NCBI GenBank assembly: GCA_963750045.1
Contig: CAVVPD010000007.1
Span: 434,001 to 498,000 of the forward strand
DNA from: DASUAS01 sp963750045
GTDB lineage: Bacteria > Actinomycetota > Acidimicrobiia > IMCC26256 > DASPTH01
Direction of reading: 5' to 3'
DNA length: 64,000 nucleotides
In this document: in pieces, positions 37,172 to 44,878 of the stretch
How the letters are laid out: each line of letters starts with the position of its first letter
Numbering within the stretch: the stretch's first letter is position 1
The notes under the pieces: generated by a model
The model's input: the letters and a program-made list of their open reading frames with translations, nothing else
Database searches by the model: none
What the model was told of the DNA's origin: nothing
Position numbers and translations under genes: made by a program

Positions 37172-38332
37172 TCACCGGCCCATGCCGATGCCCTGGGCAC
37201 GCTGGAGCGACTTGCCCTCGGTCTGCAGGGACGGGGCGACCATCACCTCGGCCTTCTGGAATTCCTTGAGCGTCTCGTAGCCGGTGGTGGCCATCGAGGT
37301 GCGCAGCGCGCCGAAGAGGTTGAGGGTGCCGTCGTTCTCGTGCGCCGGACCGACGAGGATCTCGGCGAGCGTGGCCCGGTTGCCCGCACGTACACGCGCG
37401 CCGCGGGGCAGGGTGGGATGGAACGTGGCCATGCCCCAGTGGTAGCCCTTGCCGGGCGCCTCGTAGGCGGCGGCGAGCGGCGACCCGATCATCACCGCGT
37501 CGGCACCGCACGCGATGGCCTTGGCGACGTCGCCGCCGGTACGCATGCCGCCGTCGGCGATCACGTGCACGTAGACCCCCGTCTCGTCGAGGTGACGGAT
37601 GCGCGCGCCCGCGGCATCGGCGATCGCGGTGGCCTGCGGCACGCCGATGCCGAGCACCCCGCGGCTGGTGCACGCGTGGCCCGGTCCGACGCCGACGAGC
37701 ACGCCGACGGCACCGGTGCGCATGAGGTGGAGGGCCGTCGAGTACGACGCGCACCCGCCGACGATGACGGGGATGTCGAACTCACGGATGAACTTCTTCA
37801 AGTTGAGCGGCTCGACCGTCTTCGACACGTGCTCGGCCGACACGACGGTGCCCTGGATCACGAGGATGTCGAGCTCGGCTTCGAGCACGTACTTGGCGTA
37901 CTGCTCGACGCGCTGGGGCGTGAGCGACGCGCACGCGGTGACGCCGGCGTCCTTGATCTCACGGATGCGCCGACCGATCAACTCCTCCTTGATCGGCTCG
38001 GCGTAGATCTCCTGCATCCGCCGCGTCGCCTTCTCGTTCGGAAGCTCGGCGATCTCGTCGAAGAGGACGTCGGGGTCGTCGTAGCGCGTCCACAGCCCTT
38101 CGAGGTTGAGACAACCCACGCCGCCGAGCTGGCCCATCTCGATCGCCACCCGCGGCGACATCGCGCCGTCCATGGCCGAACCCATCACCGGCAGACCGAA
38201 CCGGAACGCGTCGAGCTCCCAGGTGATGTCGACGTCTTCCGGGTCACGCGTCCGCCGGCTCGGGACGATCGCGATGTCGTCGAACCCGTAGGCCCGCCGA
38301 CCGGACTTGCCGATGCCGATCTCGACTTCCAA
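37172..38332 (-). CDS. guaB3: GuaB3 family IMP dehydrogenase-related protein
   Basis: Protein of 386 residues of the actinobacterial GuaB3 family, a single-barrel paralogue of IMP dehydrogenase without CBS domains. It starts VEIGIGKSGRRAYGFDDIAI. Barrel motifs are DILVIQGTVVSAEHVSKT, VGVGPGHACTSRGVLGIGVP, in which the Cys-Thr pair stands at the catalytic loop position, and VIADGGMRTGGDVAKAIACG. Members of this family have been considered IMP dehydrogenase-like or of uncertain catalytic role; I do not assert the activity. The gene precedes guaA. Confidence 0.88.
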   Translation of the reverse strand: MEVEIGIGKSGRRAYGFDDIAIVPSRRTRDPEDVDITWELDAFRFGLPVMGSAMDGAMSPRVAIEMGQLGGVGCLNLEGLWTRYDDPDVLFDEIAELPNEKATRRMQEIYAEPIKEELIGRRIREIKDAGVTACASLTPQRVEQYAKYVLEAELDILVIQGTVVSAEHVSKTVEPLNLKKFIREFDIPVIVGGCASYSTALHLMRTGAVGVLVGVGPGHACTSRGVLGIGVPQATAIADAAGARIRHLDETGVYVHVIADGGMRTGGDVAKAIACGADAVMIGSPLAAAYEAPGKGYHWGMATFHPTLPRGARVRAGNRATLAEILVGPAHENDGTLNLFGALRTSMATTGYETLKEFQKAEVMVAPSLQTEGKSLQRAQGIGMGR

Positions 38333-38405
38333 CCCGGTACCTCCCGCACTGGAGAAGCTCCCAGGTTATCCGGCAGGCCGCTCGCGCCCAGCACTTGGGG
38401 GAGGT

Positions 38406-39020
38406 TCAGGCCCTGGTCCAGTCGCCCCAGTCGCCGGCGACGGTGAGATCGAGGACCTGGGCCAGGAACCCGGTGAGGATCCGGGCGGTCGCGCCCCAGA
38501 CCGTCTCGTCCGCCAGCTCGTAGAACTGCATGGCGCGCTCGGTGCCGTCGAAACCCCACGCCCAGCGTTCCTCGCGGTAGACGCCCTCGGCCAGGAGCTC
38601 CGAGAGGGCGACGTCGAAGACGCGGTCGACCTCGCGCGATTCGGCGTGTACCGCGGGCCGTCCGTCGGTGAGCCCCACGAACGGCGAGATCATGAACTGC
38701 CCGACCACCGTGCCCAGGGTGGGGAGCGCCGCGATCACGTCGACCGATTCGGGAGGCAGGCCGATCTCCTCCTCGGCCTCACGCAAGGCGGCGTCGCGTG
38801 CGTCGCGGTCGACCCCCGGCTCGACCTTCCCGCCGGGGAACGCGATCTCGCCCTGGTGCGACGGCATGGACTCCGGGCGACGGGTGAGCACCAGGCGGGT
38901 CTCGTCGTCCTCTTCGAACAGCGGGAGGAGGACCGCCGCGGCCCGGCCACCCGGGTGCAGCGACGGGAGCGGGGGCGGGTCGTACCCGGCCAGGCGTTCC
39001 CGGATCCGGTCGAGCGTGAC
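38406..39020 (-). CDS. Nudix hydrolase, CoA pyrophosphatase-like (start uncertain)
   Basis: About 205 residues of a Nudix hydrolase resembling CoA diphosphatases (NudL type). The Nudix box lies in EIAFPGGKVEPGVDRDARDA and continues ALREAEEEIGL, so the GX5EX7REUXEEXGU pattern is fully present. The following WGATARILTGFLAQVL is typical of this type. Good coding sequence extends upstream of the first GTG (38891) to about 39020, for example RIRERLAGYDPPPLPSL. No ATG, GTG or TTG occurs there; the likely start position reads GTC (VTLDRIRE). A base error or a frameshift may hide the start. Confidence 0.75.
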   Translation of the reverse strand, partial: VTLDRIRERLAGYDPPPLPSLHPGGRAAAVLLPLFEEDDETRLVLTRRPESMPSHQGEIAFPGGKVEPGVDRDARDAALREAEEEIGLPPESVDVIAALPTLGTVVGQFMISPFVGLTDGRPAVHAESREVDRVFDVALSELLAEGVYREERWAWGFDGTERAMQFYELADETVWGATARILTGFLAQVLDLTVAGDWGDWTRA

Positions 39021-39136
39021 CTTCCTCGACCCGGGCGCGAGATGGGCCCAGGGCGCCGCCCCGCCCTCCCGCGCCGTCGCCGGCCGCGGGATGCGCTGGC
39101 GGCCACCCCGGGCCCCAGGATCGCGGATCGCCAGGA

Positions 39137-39442
39137 CTACTTCTTCTTGCCGCTGGCGACCTTGGCGAGCACGTCACGGCTGGAGAGGACCAGGAGGTCG
39201 TCGCCGTCCACGGTGACCTCGGTGCCGCCGTACTTCGAGTAGAGGACGACGTCGCCGACGGCCACGTCGACGGGGATGAGCTCGCCCGTCTGCTCCGAGC
39301 GTCGGCCCGGGCCCACGGCGAGCACTTCGCCCTGCTGGGGCTTCTCCTTGGCGGTGTCGGGGATGACCAGCCCGCTCACGGTCATCTCCTCGGCGTCACC
39401 GGGCTTGACGACGATCCGGTCTTCGAGCGGTTGCAGACTCAT
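39137..39442 (-). CDS. groES: co-chaperonin GroES
   Basis: Protein of 101 residues forming the heptameric lid of the GroEL chaperonin. It starts MSLQPLEDRIVVKPGDAEEM. The mobile loop SGLVIPDTAKEKPQQGEVLA and the C-terminal SKYGGTEVTVDGDDLLVLSS are typical. A perfect CIRCE operator lies 52-78 bases upstream of the start, so HrcA repression is expected. No groEL follows; the next gene is a Nudix hydrolase. A stand-alone groES with groEL elsewhere is known in many actinomycetes. Confidence 0.96.
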   Translation of the reverse strand: MSLQPLEDRIVVKPGDAEEMTVSGLVIPDTAKEKPQQGEVLAVGPGRRSEQTGELIPVDVAVGDVVLYSKYGGTEVTVDGDDLLVLSSRDVLAKVASGKKK

Positions 39443-39493
39443 GGGTGTGCCTCCTGCAGCATGCAGATGGGGAGTGGACGATTCGAGCGATCG

Positions 39494-39520
39494 TTAGCAC
39501 TCGGAGATGGCGAGTGCTAA
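39494..39520 (-). promoter_or_regulatory. CIRCE operator for HrcA upstream of groES
   Basis: TTAGCACTC-N9-GAGTGCTAA, a perfect match to the CIRCE consensus, spans 39494-39520. On the minus strand a TTGACT -35-like element (39520-39525) borders and overlaps it by one base, so HrcA binding would cover the groES promoter. The groES start codon is at 39442, giving a leader of roughly 50 bases. Confidence 0.95.
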
Positions 39521-39576
39521 GTCAAGGTACCAGGGAGCATGCACGACGAGCAAGCCCGGCCGGGGAAGCGTCGCGG

Positions 39577-40566
39577 TCAGACCAACCGCAGGTTCGGGTC
39601 GGCGCCCGCGTCGAGCGAGGTGGGGCCGTCGCTCCGCAGGCGCCACCAGGCCGTCGCCGCGATCATGGCGCCGTTGTCCGTGCACAGGCTCAACGGCGGC
39701 AGGAAGGCCCGCCGACCGCCGGCCTGCGCCACCTCGGCCACCCTGGCCCGGAGGCGGGAGTTGGCGGCCACGCCACCGCCCAGCGCCAGCGTGGGGGCCC
39801 CCGAGGCGTCGGCCGCGGCGACGAGCTTGTCGACGAGCTGGTCGACGACCGCCTCCTGGAACGACGCGGCGACGTCGGCCGTCGGGAAGTCGGGCTGGCG
39901 GCGGCGGTGGTTCACCACCGCGGTCTTCAGCCCCGCGAACGAGAAGTCGACCTCGCCGGCCATCGCCCGGGGGAACCGGATCGCGCCGGGGTCACCCGCG
40001 GCGGCGAGGCGGTCGATGGCCGGGCCGCCGGGGTAGCCGAGCCCGAGGTGGCGCGCGACCTTGTCGAACGCCTCCCCGGCGGCGTCGTCGACCGTCTGGC
40101 CCACGACCCGATAGCGGCCGTGACCCTCCATCACCACGGTCATCGTGTGACCGCCCGACACGATGAGCACCGCGAGTGGCGGCTCGAGGTCGGGTTCCTC
40201 CAGCCATGCGGCGTAGAGGTGGGCCTCGAGATGGTTGACGCCGACATACGGCAGATCGGCGGCGAGCGAGAGCGCCTTGGCCGCGCTCACGCCCACGAGC
40301 AGCGCGCCGGCCAGGCCCGGTCCGTGGCACGCGGCGACCGCGTCGAGGTCGCGGAGCCCGACCCCCGCCTCGATCAACGCCTCCTCGATCACCGGCGTGA
40401 TCAGCTCGACGTGCGCGCGGCTCGCGACCTCGGGCACCACGCCGCCGAAGCGCGCGTGCAGGTCGATCTGGCTCGACACGACCGAGGAGTGCACGAACCG
40501 GCCGTCTTCGACGACGGCCGCCGCCGTCTCGTCGCACGACGTCTCCAGCCCGAGGATGAGCGTCAC
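39577..40566 (-). CDS. tsaD: tRNA N6-adenosine threonylcarbamoyltransferase subunit TsaD
   Basis: Protein of 329 residues. TsaD transfers threonylcarbamoyl to A37 of ANN-decoding tRNAs with TsaB and TsaE. It starts with GTG at 40566: VTLILGLETSCDETAAAVVE. The metal-binding histidines are in SRAHVELI (HxxH is partly changed) and the diagnostic VPEVASRAH block. Others are CHGPGLAGALLVGVSAAK and LIVSGGHTMTVVME. Later AGEAFDKVARHLGLGYPGG, ALGGGVAANSRLR and CTDNGAMIAA are typical. The GTG overlaps the rimI stop (GTGA). It is the last gene of the tsaE-tsaB-rimI-tsaD run. Confidence 0.95.
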   Translation of the reverse strand: MTLILGLETSCDETAAAVVEDGRFVHSSVVSSQIDLHARFGGVVPEVASRAHVELITPVIEEALIEAGVGLRDLDAVAACHGPGLAGALLVGVSAAKALSLAADLPYVGVNHLEAHLYAAWLEEPDLEPPLAVLIVSGGHTMTVVMEGHGRYRVVGQTVDDAAGEAFDKVARHLGLGYPGGPAIDRLAAAGDPGAIRFPRAMAGEVDFSFAGLKTAVVNHRRRQPDFPTADVAASFQEAVVDQLVDKLVAAADASGAPTLALGGGVAANSRLRARVAEVAQAGGRRAFLPPLSLCTDNGAMIAATAWWRLRSDGPTSLDAGADPNLRLV

Positions 40567-41132
40567 CAGCGCTTCGCCTCCTCGACGATCGTCTCGCCGG
40601 GGACGGCGCGTTCGATCGAGTCGAGCAGCGCGGCGTACCCGGGTTGGTCGACCTCGCGCGCCCACATCACCAGCGCATCCTCGTTGACCTCCGGGTAGTA
40701 GTTCTTCCGTACTCCCACCGGAACGAACCCGAAGCGTCGGTACAGGTCCTGCGCGCCCATGTTCGACATCCGGACCTCGAGGGTGAGCGCGATGGCACCA
40801 CGCGAGACCGCGTCGCGCACGAGCACGAGGAGCATGCGGGTGCCGATCTTCGTACGGTGGTGGCCGGGTTCGACGGCGATGGTGGTGACGTGGCCCTCGT
40901 CGAGGGTCATCATCAAGCCGGCGTACCCCACGACTTCCCGACCGACCCGCGCCACGTAGTAGGCACGTGACGACCGCAACGCGAGCTCGGACAGGAACAA
41001 CGACGAGCTCCACGGCCGCGGGTACACCTTCTGCTCGATGCGCAGGACGGCCCGGATGTGACGCCGCCGCATCGGTTGCACGTGGACGGTGGGCGCGGCC
41101 TCGGGATGCCGGCGATCCAGCTCGGCGGCCAT
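40563..41132 (-). CDS. rimI: ribosomal-protein-alanine N-acetyltransferase RimI-like
   Basis: About 189 residues of the GNAT fold, N-acetylating the N-terminus of ribosomal protein S18 or related targets. Signature segments are MRRRHIRAVLRIEQKVYPRP, YYVARVGREVVGYAGLMM, TTIAVEPGHHRTKIGTRML and EVRMSNMGAQDLYRRFGFVP. The acetyl-CoA pyrophosphate loop reads HHRTKIGTRM instead of the usual Q/RxxGxG/A, a mild variation. The ATG at 41132 overlaps the tsaB stop by one base. The order tsaE-tsaB-rimI-tsaD is common in bacteria. Confidence 0.88.
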   Translation of the reverse strand: MAAELDRRHPEAAPTVHVQPMRRRHIRAVLRIEQKVYPRPWSSSLFLSELALRSSRAYYVARVGREVVGYAGLMMTLDEGHVTTIAVEPGHHRTKIGTRMLLVLVRDAVSRGAIALTLEVRMSNMGAQDLYRRFGFVPVGVRKNYYPEVNEDALVMWAREVDQPGYAALLDSIERAVPGETIVEEAKRW

Positions 41133-41845
41133 CACGCGGCTCCGGCCTTGCGGTCCCACTCGATCTCGGCGTCGCTCCGGCGCAGGTACAAGGGGTGGAG
41201 CTCGGCCGGCTGCTCGAACTCCTCGCGTTCGAACCGGGCGGTGGCGAGCTGGACCAGCGCGGCGATGCTCGGGGCCGCGAACTCGCTCCCCGCGAGTTCG
41301 GCGTGCTCGAGTGCGGCGAACTCGGCGCGGAAGCGATCGACGCCGTCACCGGCCAGCAGGAGACCGTGCGGTTCCGTGCCCTGCTCGGCGGCGAGGTCGG
41401 CCACGAGCTCGGCCGGCGCGTACACGTCGTAGTCGGAGACCCGTTGCACCCCGCCCGGTACCGGTCGGTAGCGGGCCGCGAAGACCTCCCGCCGGCGGGC
41501 GTCGAGCACGGCGACGATCTGACGGTCCGAGTGTCGCAATGGGTAGGCGACCAGGTCGAGGCTGGCGATCCCGACGACCGGGATGCGCAGGGCCTGCGCC
41601 ATCACCTTGGCCGTCGTCACCCCGACCCGCAGGCCCGTGAACAGCCCGGGGCCGGTGCCGACCGCGATCGCCGAGAGACGGTCGAGGCCGACGCCCAGCT
41701 CCCGGCGCAGGTAGTCGATCGCGGGCGCCAGCTGCTCGGCGTGACGGCGACCCCCGGTGAGCGCCACCGCGCCCAGCACGGCGCCGCCGTCACCCAGGGC
41801 GACCGAGACCTGCGCGGTCGAGGTGTCGAGCGCGAGGACGAGCAC
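41132..41845 (-). CDS. tsaB: tRNA threonylcarbamoyladenosine biosynthesis protein TsaB
   Basis: Protein of 237 residues, the inactive partner of TsaD that scaffolds the threonylcarbamoyl transfer complex. It starts LVLALDTSTAQVSVALGDGG. The shared TsaB/TsaD block reads IAVGTGPGLFTGLRVGVTTA and VVGIASLDLVAYPLRH, followed by VAVLDARRREVFAARYR. It lacks the histidines of TsaD, as expected. It starts one base after the tsaE stop, and its own stop overlaps the rimI start. Confidence 0.93.
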   Translation of the reverse strand: MLVLALDTSTAQVSVALGDGGAVLGAVALTGGRRHAEQLAPAIDYLRRELGVGLDRLSAIAVGTGPGLFTGLRVGVTTAKVMAQALRIPVVGIASLDLVAYPLRHSDRQIVAVLDARRREVFAARYRPVPGGVQRVSDYDVYAPAELVADLAAEQGTEPHGLLLAGDGVDRFRAEFAALEHAELAGSEFAAPSIAALVQLATARFEREEFEQPAELHPLYLRRSDAEIEWDRKAGAA

Positions 41846-41846
41846 G

Positions 41847-42338
41847 TCAGGCTCCGCCGTCCGCCGGGCCGCCGACTGCCCCGGCCAGCGCCTCGCGACG
41901 AGCCACCCACGAAACCCCTGCGGCGTCGATGGTCACCACACGGTCGTCGTCGCGGTCGCCGGGCTCGAGCAGGACACCGAGACGATCGGGCGGCAACAAC
42001 GAACGCACGTGGTCGCCCCACTCGACCACGGTCACCGCGTCGCCGCCGACGAGGTCGTCGAACCCGAGATCGTGCAGCTCCTGGAGGTGGTCGAGACGGT
42101 AGACGTCGACGTGCACCAGCGGGAGCGGCGCGTCGTACTCGCGAACGACGGTGAACGTGGGGCTCACGACCGGCTCCTTGATTCCCAGCGCGACGGCGAT
42201 CCCCTTCGCGAACACGGTCTTGCCGGTGCCGAGCTCGCCGTCGAGGACCACGACGTCGCCGGCGCGGAGCAGCGCGCCGACCCGCGCCGCGAGCGCACCG
42301 GTCTCTTCGACGGAGTGCGTACGCGCCACGAACGTCAT
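41847..42338 (-). CDS. tsaE: tRNA threonylcarbamoyladenosine biosynthesis ATPase TsaE
   Basis: Protein of 163 residues, P-loop ATPase that resets the TsaB-TsaD complex. It starts TFVARTHSVEETGALAARVG. The Walker A motif is LDGELGTGKTVFAKGIAVAL, and VVSPTFTVVREYDAPLPLVH, DVYRL and EWGDHVRSLLPPD follow, all typical. The C-terminus extends beyond the usual length by about 25 residues of Ala/Gly-rich sequence. Its ATG at 42338 overlaps the stop of the uracil-DNA glycosylase gene (ATGA), so it is coupled to that repair gene. Confidence 0.93.
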   Translation of the reverse strand: MTFVARTHSVEETGALAARVGALLRAGDVVVLDGELGTGKTVFAKGIAVALGIKEPVVSPTFTVVREYDAPLPLVHVDVYRLDHLQELHDLGFDDLVGGDAVTVVEWGDHVRSLLPPDRLGVLLEPGDRDDDRVVTIDAAGVSWVARREALAGAVGGPADGGA

Positions 42339-42928
42339 GACGACCCGTTCGCACGGGCCAGCGCGCGCTTCACGGTCACGAAGTCGGCACGTGCCTGCGC
42401 GAGTGCTGCGCCCCCGTTGCGCAACACCGCAGAGGGGTGGAACGCGGGGATCAGCACCGCGCGGTCGCGGAACGGGAACTCGCGCCCGCGGAGCTTCGTG
42501 ATGCCGTCCTTGGTCGAGAGCAGCAGCTTGGTCGCGAAGTTGCCGAGGGTGACGACGACCCGCGGGTCGATGAACTCGACCTGGGCCTCGAGGTACGGGC
42601 GGCAGGTTTCGATCTCGAGCGGCAGCGGATCCCGGTTGCCCGGCGGTCGGCACTTCACGACGTTGGCGATGTAGACCTGCCGGCGGGAGAGGCCGATCCC
42701 TTCGATCAGGGTCGTGAGCAGACGCCCGGCGCGCCCCACGAACGGTTCGCCGCTGAGATCCTCCTGCTCGCCGGGACCTTCGCCCACGAACAGCAGGTCG
42801 GCGTGGGGATCGCCGGTGCCGAACACCACCTGCGTGCGGGTCGACGCGAGCGGGCACTTCGTGCAGGCCAGGGCCTTGCGTTCGAGGTCCGCGAACGAGG
42901 CGAACGTGAGAGGTTCCAGTAGCGACAC
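42335..42928 (-). CDS. uracil-DNA glycosylase, family 4 (Fe-S type)
   Basis: Protein of 197 residues removing uracil from DNA. It has the family 4 features: CTKCPL near the N-terminus and VVKCRPPGNRDPL with IETCRPYLEAQ, giving four cysteines for a [4Fe-4S] cluster. The active-site motif is FVGEGPGEQEDLSGEPFVG, and IPAFHPSAVLRNG holds the second catalytic motif. It is more like the UDGa (type 4) proteins than the type 5 ones, whose motif 1 differs. It sits at the head of the tsaE-tsaB-rimI-tsaD run. Confidence 0.93.
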   Translation of the reverse strand: MSLLEPLTFASFADLERKALACTKCPLASTRTQVVFGTGDPHADLLFVGEGPGEQEDLSGEPFVGRAGRLLTTLIEGIGLSRRQVYIANVVKCRPPGNRDPLPLEIETCRPYLEAQVEFIDPRVVVTLGNFATKLLLSTKDGITKLRGREFPFRDRAVLIPAFHPSAVLRNGGAALAQARADFVTVKRALARANGSS

Positions 42929-42942
42929 GGTGAGACCCGACG

Positions 42943-43851
42943 TCAGGGTTGGTCGCGATGGTACGCGACCGAGTCGCGGATCGCCCCCGCTGTCACTTCC
43001 GTGACGACCACGCGGAGTCGGTCGAGACTGGCCTCGACGCTCCCGGTCGCGAGCGCGAACACGATGTCACCGTCGTGGCGGGTGTGCGACGGGTGGATCG
43101 CCCGCGCCATCCCGTGGTGGGCGCTGCGGGCCAGCAGGTGACACTCGACCTTGGAGCACCGAGCGTTGGTGGCGACCACCACGAGGGTCGTGTTCGTGCG
43201 GGCGTCCGGGCCGCCCGCCTCGAAGGGCGCGACCTCCGGGAACCCGGGATCGCCCGCCGGCGCTGTCGACGCCACGATCGCCGTGCCGTCGTCGGCGAGG
43301 ATGTCGCCCACCGCGTTCACCACCGCGAGCGCCCCCACCACGACGTCGCCGTCGCGCGCCGAAGCGCTCCCGATCCCACCGGTGGAGGCGTGCTCCGCTC
43401 CGCGCCATTTCGCCACCCGGGCGCCGCGACCAGCACCCACCAACCCGGTGGCGAGGGGCGCAGCCGAGCCGGCCTGCGCGGCGGCGAGCGCCGCCCGACC
43501 CTCCTCGGGCCCGGGAGGCGCACCGCCCGACGCGACGAGATCGAAGATCGCGGCGGCGGGCACGATCGGGACTGGACCGCCTCGGGTGGCGAACCCCCGA
43601 CCCTGTTCCGCGAGCGCGCGCATCACCCCGTCGGCGGCGGCAAGGCCGAACGCCGAACCTCCCGCGAGCACCACCGCGTCCACGTGCTCGACCGTCGACA
43701 GCGGGTCCAGCACCGCCGTCTCACGCGTCGCCGGCGCGCCACCACGGATCTCGACCGACCCCACCGTGTCGGGCGGGAACACGACCACGGTGACACCGGT
43801 GCTCTCGCCGGTCCAGTGGCCGGCCTGCACACCGGGGACGTCGGTGATCAC
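42943..43851 (-). CDS. P1 family peptidase (DmpA/NylC-like N-terminal nucleophile hydrolase)
   Basis: Protein of 302 residues of the P1/DmpA superfamily, self-cleaving amino-peptidases and amide hydrolases, including nylon-oligomer hydrolases. It starts ITDVPGVQAGHWTGESTGVT. HVDAVVLAGGSAFGLAAADG is the typical glycine-rich core. The self-cleavage and nucleophile site is DARTNTTLVVVATNA, with the Asn-Thr step giving a free N-terminal threonine. The C-terminus carries HPSHTRHDGDIVFALATG. The substrate is not predictable. It follows the alpha/beta hydrolase gene by one base. Confidence 0.9.
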   Translation of the reverse strand: MITDVPGVQAGHWTGESTGVTVVVFPPDTVGSVEIRGGAPATRETAVLDPLSTVEHVDAVVLAGGSAFGLAAADGVMRALAEQGRGFATRGGPVPIVPAAAIFDLVASGGAPPGPEEGRAALAAAQAGSAAPLATGLVGAGRGARVAKWRGAEHASTGGIGSASARDGDVVVGALAVVNAVGDILADDGTAIVASTAPAGDPGFPEVAPFEAGGPDARTNTTLVVVATNARCSKVECHLLARSAHHGMARAIHPSHTRHDGDIVFALATGSVEASLDRLRVVVTEVTAGAIRDSVAYHRDQP

Positions 43852-43852
43852 G

Positions 43853-44878
43853 TCAACCGGCGGACGCGACCGGGGGCTCGAGCTCGAGACACTCGCGCGC
43901 GAACTCCATGACGAGCGCGTCCACTTCGTCGGTGCGCTCGTACATCAGCATGTGGCCGGCGCCGGAGAGCTCGACCAGGCGTGCCCCGGGGACGAGCTCG
44001 GCGATGCGGTGCGAGTCGCGCGGTGGCGTGAGCGCGTCGGCGGTGCCGACGAGCACGAGCGTCGGGACGTTGACCGTCGGGAGGCCGCCGGTGAGGTCGA
44101 GGCTCAGCAGCGAGGCGGTCGCGTCCCGGGTCGTCTCGCGGGAGCACGCCGCCAGCATCTGGCGGGTCGCCTCCACGTGACTGGCGTGCGGGTCGTTCCC
44201 GAACCCGATCCGCGCGAGCAGGAACCCGAGGTTGGGCTGCCGCATCAACGTGCCGAGGTCGGGGCCGATGCCGACGAGGCGTTCGAGGGCCGCGCGGACG
44301 CGCCGGGCGTCGCTGACGAGGTTGTGCGACGACGTCGACTGGAGCACGAGCCCCTTCACGCGCGCCCGCGTGACCTCCGGGTGGCGGATGGCGAACGCCT
44401 GCACCCCCATGCCGCCCATCGAATGGCCCACGAGGATGGCGTCGTGCAGATCGAGCGTCTCGAGCACGGTGAGGAGGTCGTCGGCGAGGTTGTCGATCGA
44501 GTGGCCCGACTCCCCGACCGTGGACTCACCGTGGCCGCGTGCGTCGAAGGCCACGGCGCGGAAGCCGGCCTCGGGGAACGACTCGAACTGCTTGGCCCAC
44601 ACGCGCGACGAGAGCGTGACGCCGTGGCAGAACACGACCGGGGGCCCGTCGCCGCGGCTGATCGTGTAGATCGTGCCTCCGTCGTGGCTGTCGAGCCGAC
44701 GGGCGGAATCGAACTCGGGGACGAGCGCCAGGTCGGCGTCGGGATCGTCACGATGGCGGATGCGGGCGACGACGGCGCGCTCGCCCGCGTAGACCGCGCC
44801 CACCACGCCCGCGGTGATGCCGGCCACGAGCCCGGTCCGCTTCAACACGCCGCGTCCCGGCGTCGACGGACCGTCCAT
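43853..44878 (-). CDS. alpha/beta hydrolase
   Basis: Protein of 341 residues of the alpha/beta-hydrolase fold. An N-terminal hydrophobic segment (residues about 10-30) may anchor it. The oxyanion region is VVFCHGVTLSSRVW, the nucleophile elbow is LVGHSMGGMGVQAFA, the acid is in TLVLVGTADALTPPRD and the histidine in LSGAGHMLMYER. This order matches esterase or epoxide-hydrolase-type enzymes, but the substrate is unknown. It overlaps the alr stop by one base, and one base separates it from the P1 peptidase. Confidence 0.88.
   Translation of the reverse strand: MDGPSTPGRGVLKRTGLVAGITAGVVGAVYAGERAVVARIRHRDDPDADLALVPEFDSARRLDSHDGGTIYTISRGDGPPVVFCHGVTLSSRVWAKQFESFPEAGFRAVAFDARGHGESTVGESGHSIDNLADDLLTVLETLDLHDAILVGHSMGGMGVQAFAIRHPEVTRARVKGLVLQSTSSHNLVSDARRVRAALERLVGIGPDLGTLMRQPNLGFLLARIGFGNDPHASHVEATRQMLAACSRETTRDATASLLSLDLTGGLPTVNVPTLVLVGTADALTPPRDSHRIAELVPGARLVELSGAGHMLMYERTDEVDALVMEFARECLELEPPVASAG

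Noticed and set aside
37172..38332. A second IMP dehydrogenase as a novel duplication
   Set aside because: GuaB3-type proteins next to guaA are standard in actinomycetes.
39445..42922. Several long plus-strand open frames opposite the tsaD-tsaE-udg genes
   Set aside because: They are antisense to well-matched genes and have no recognisable protein features.
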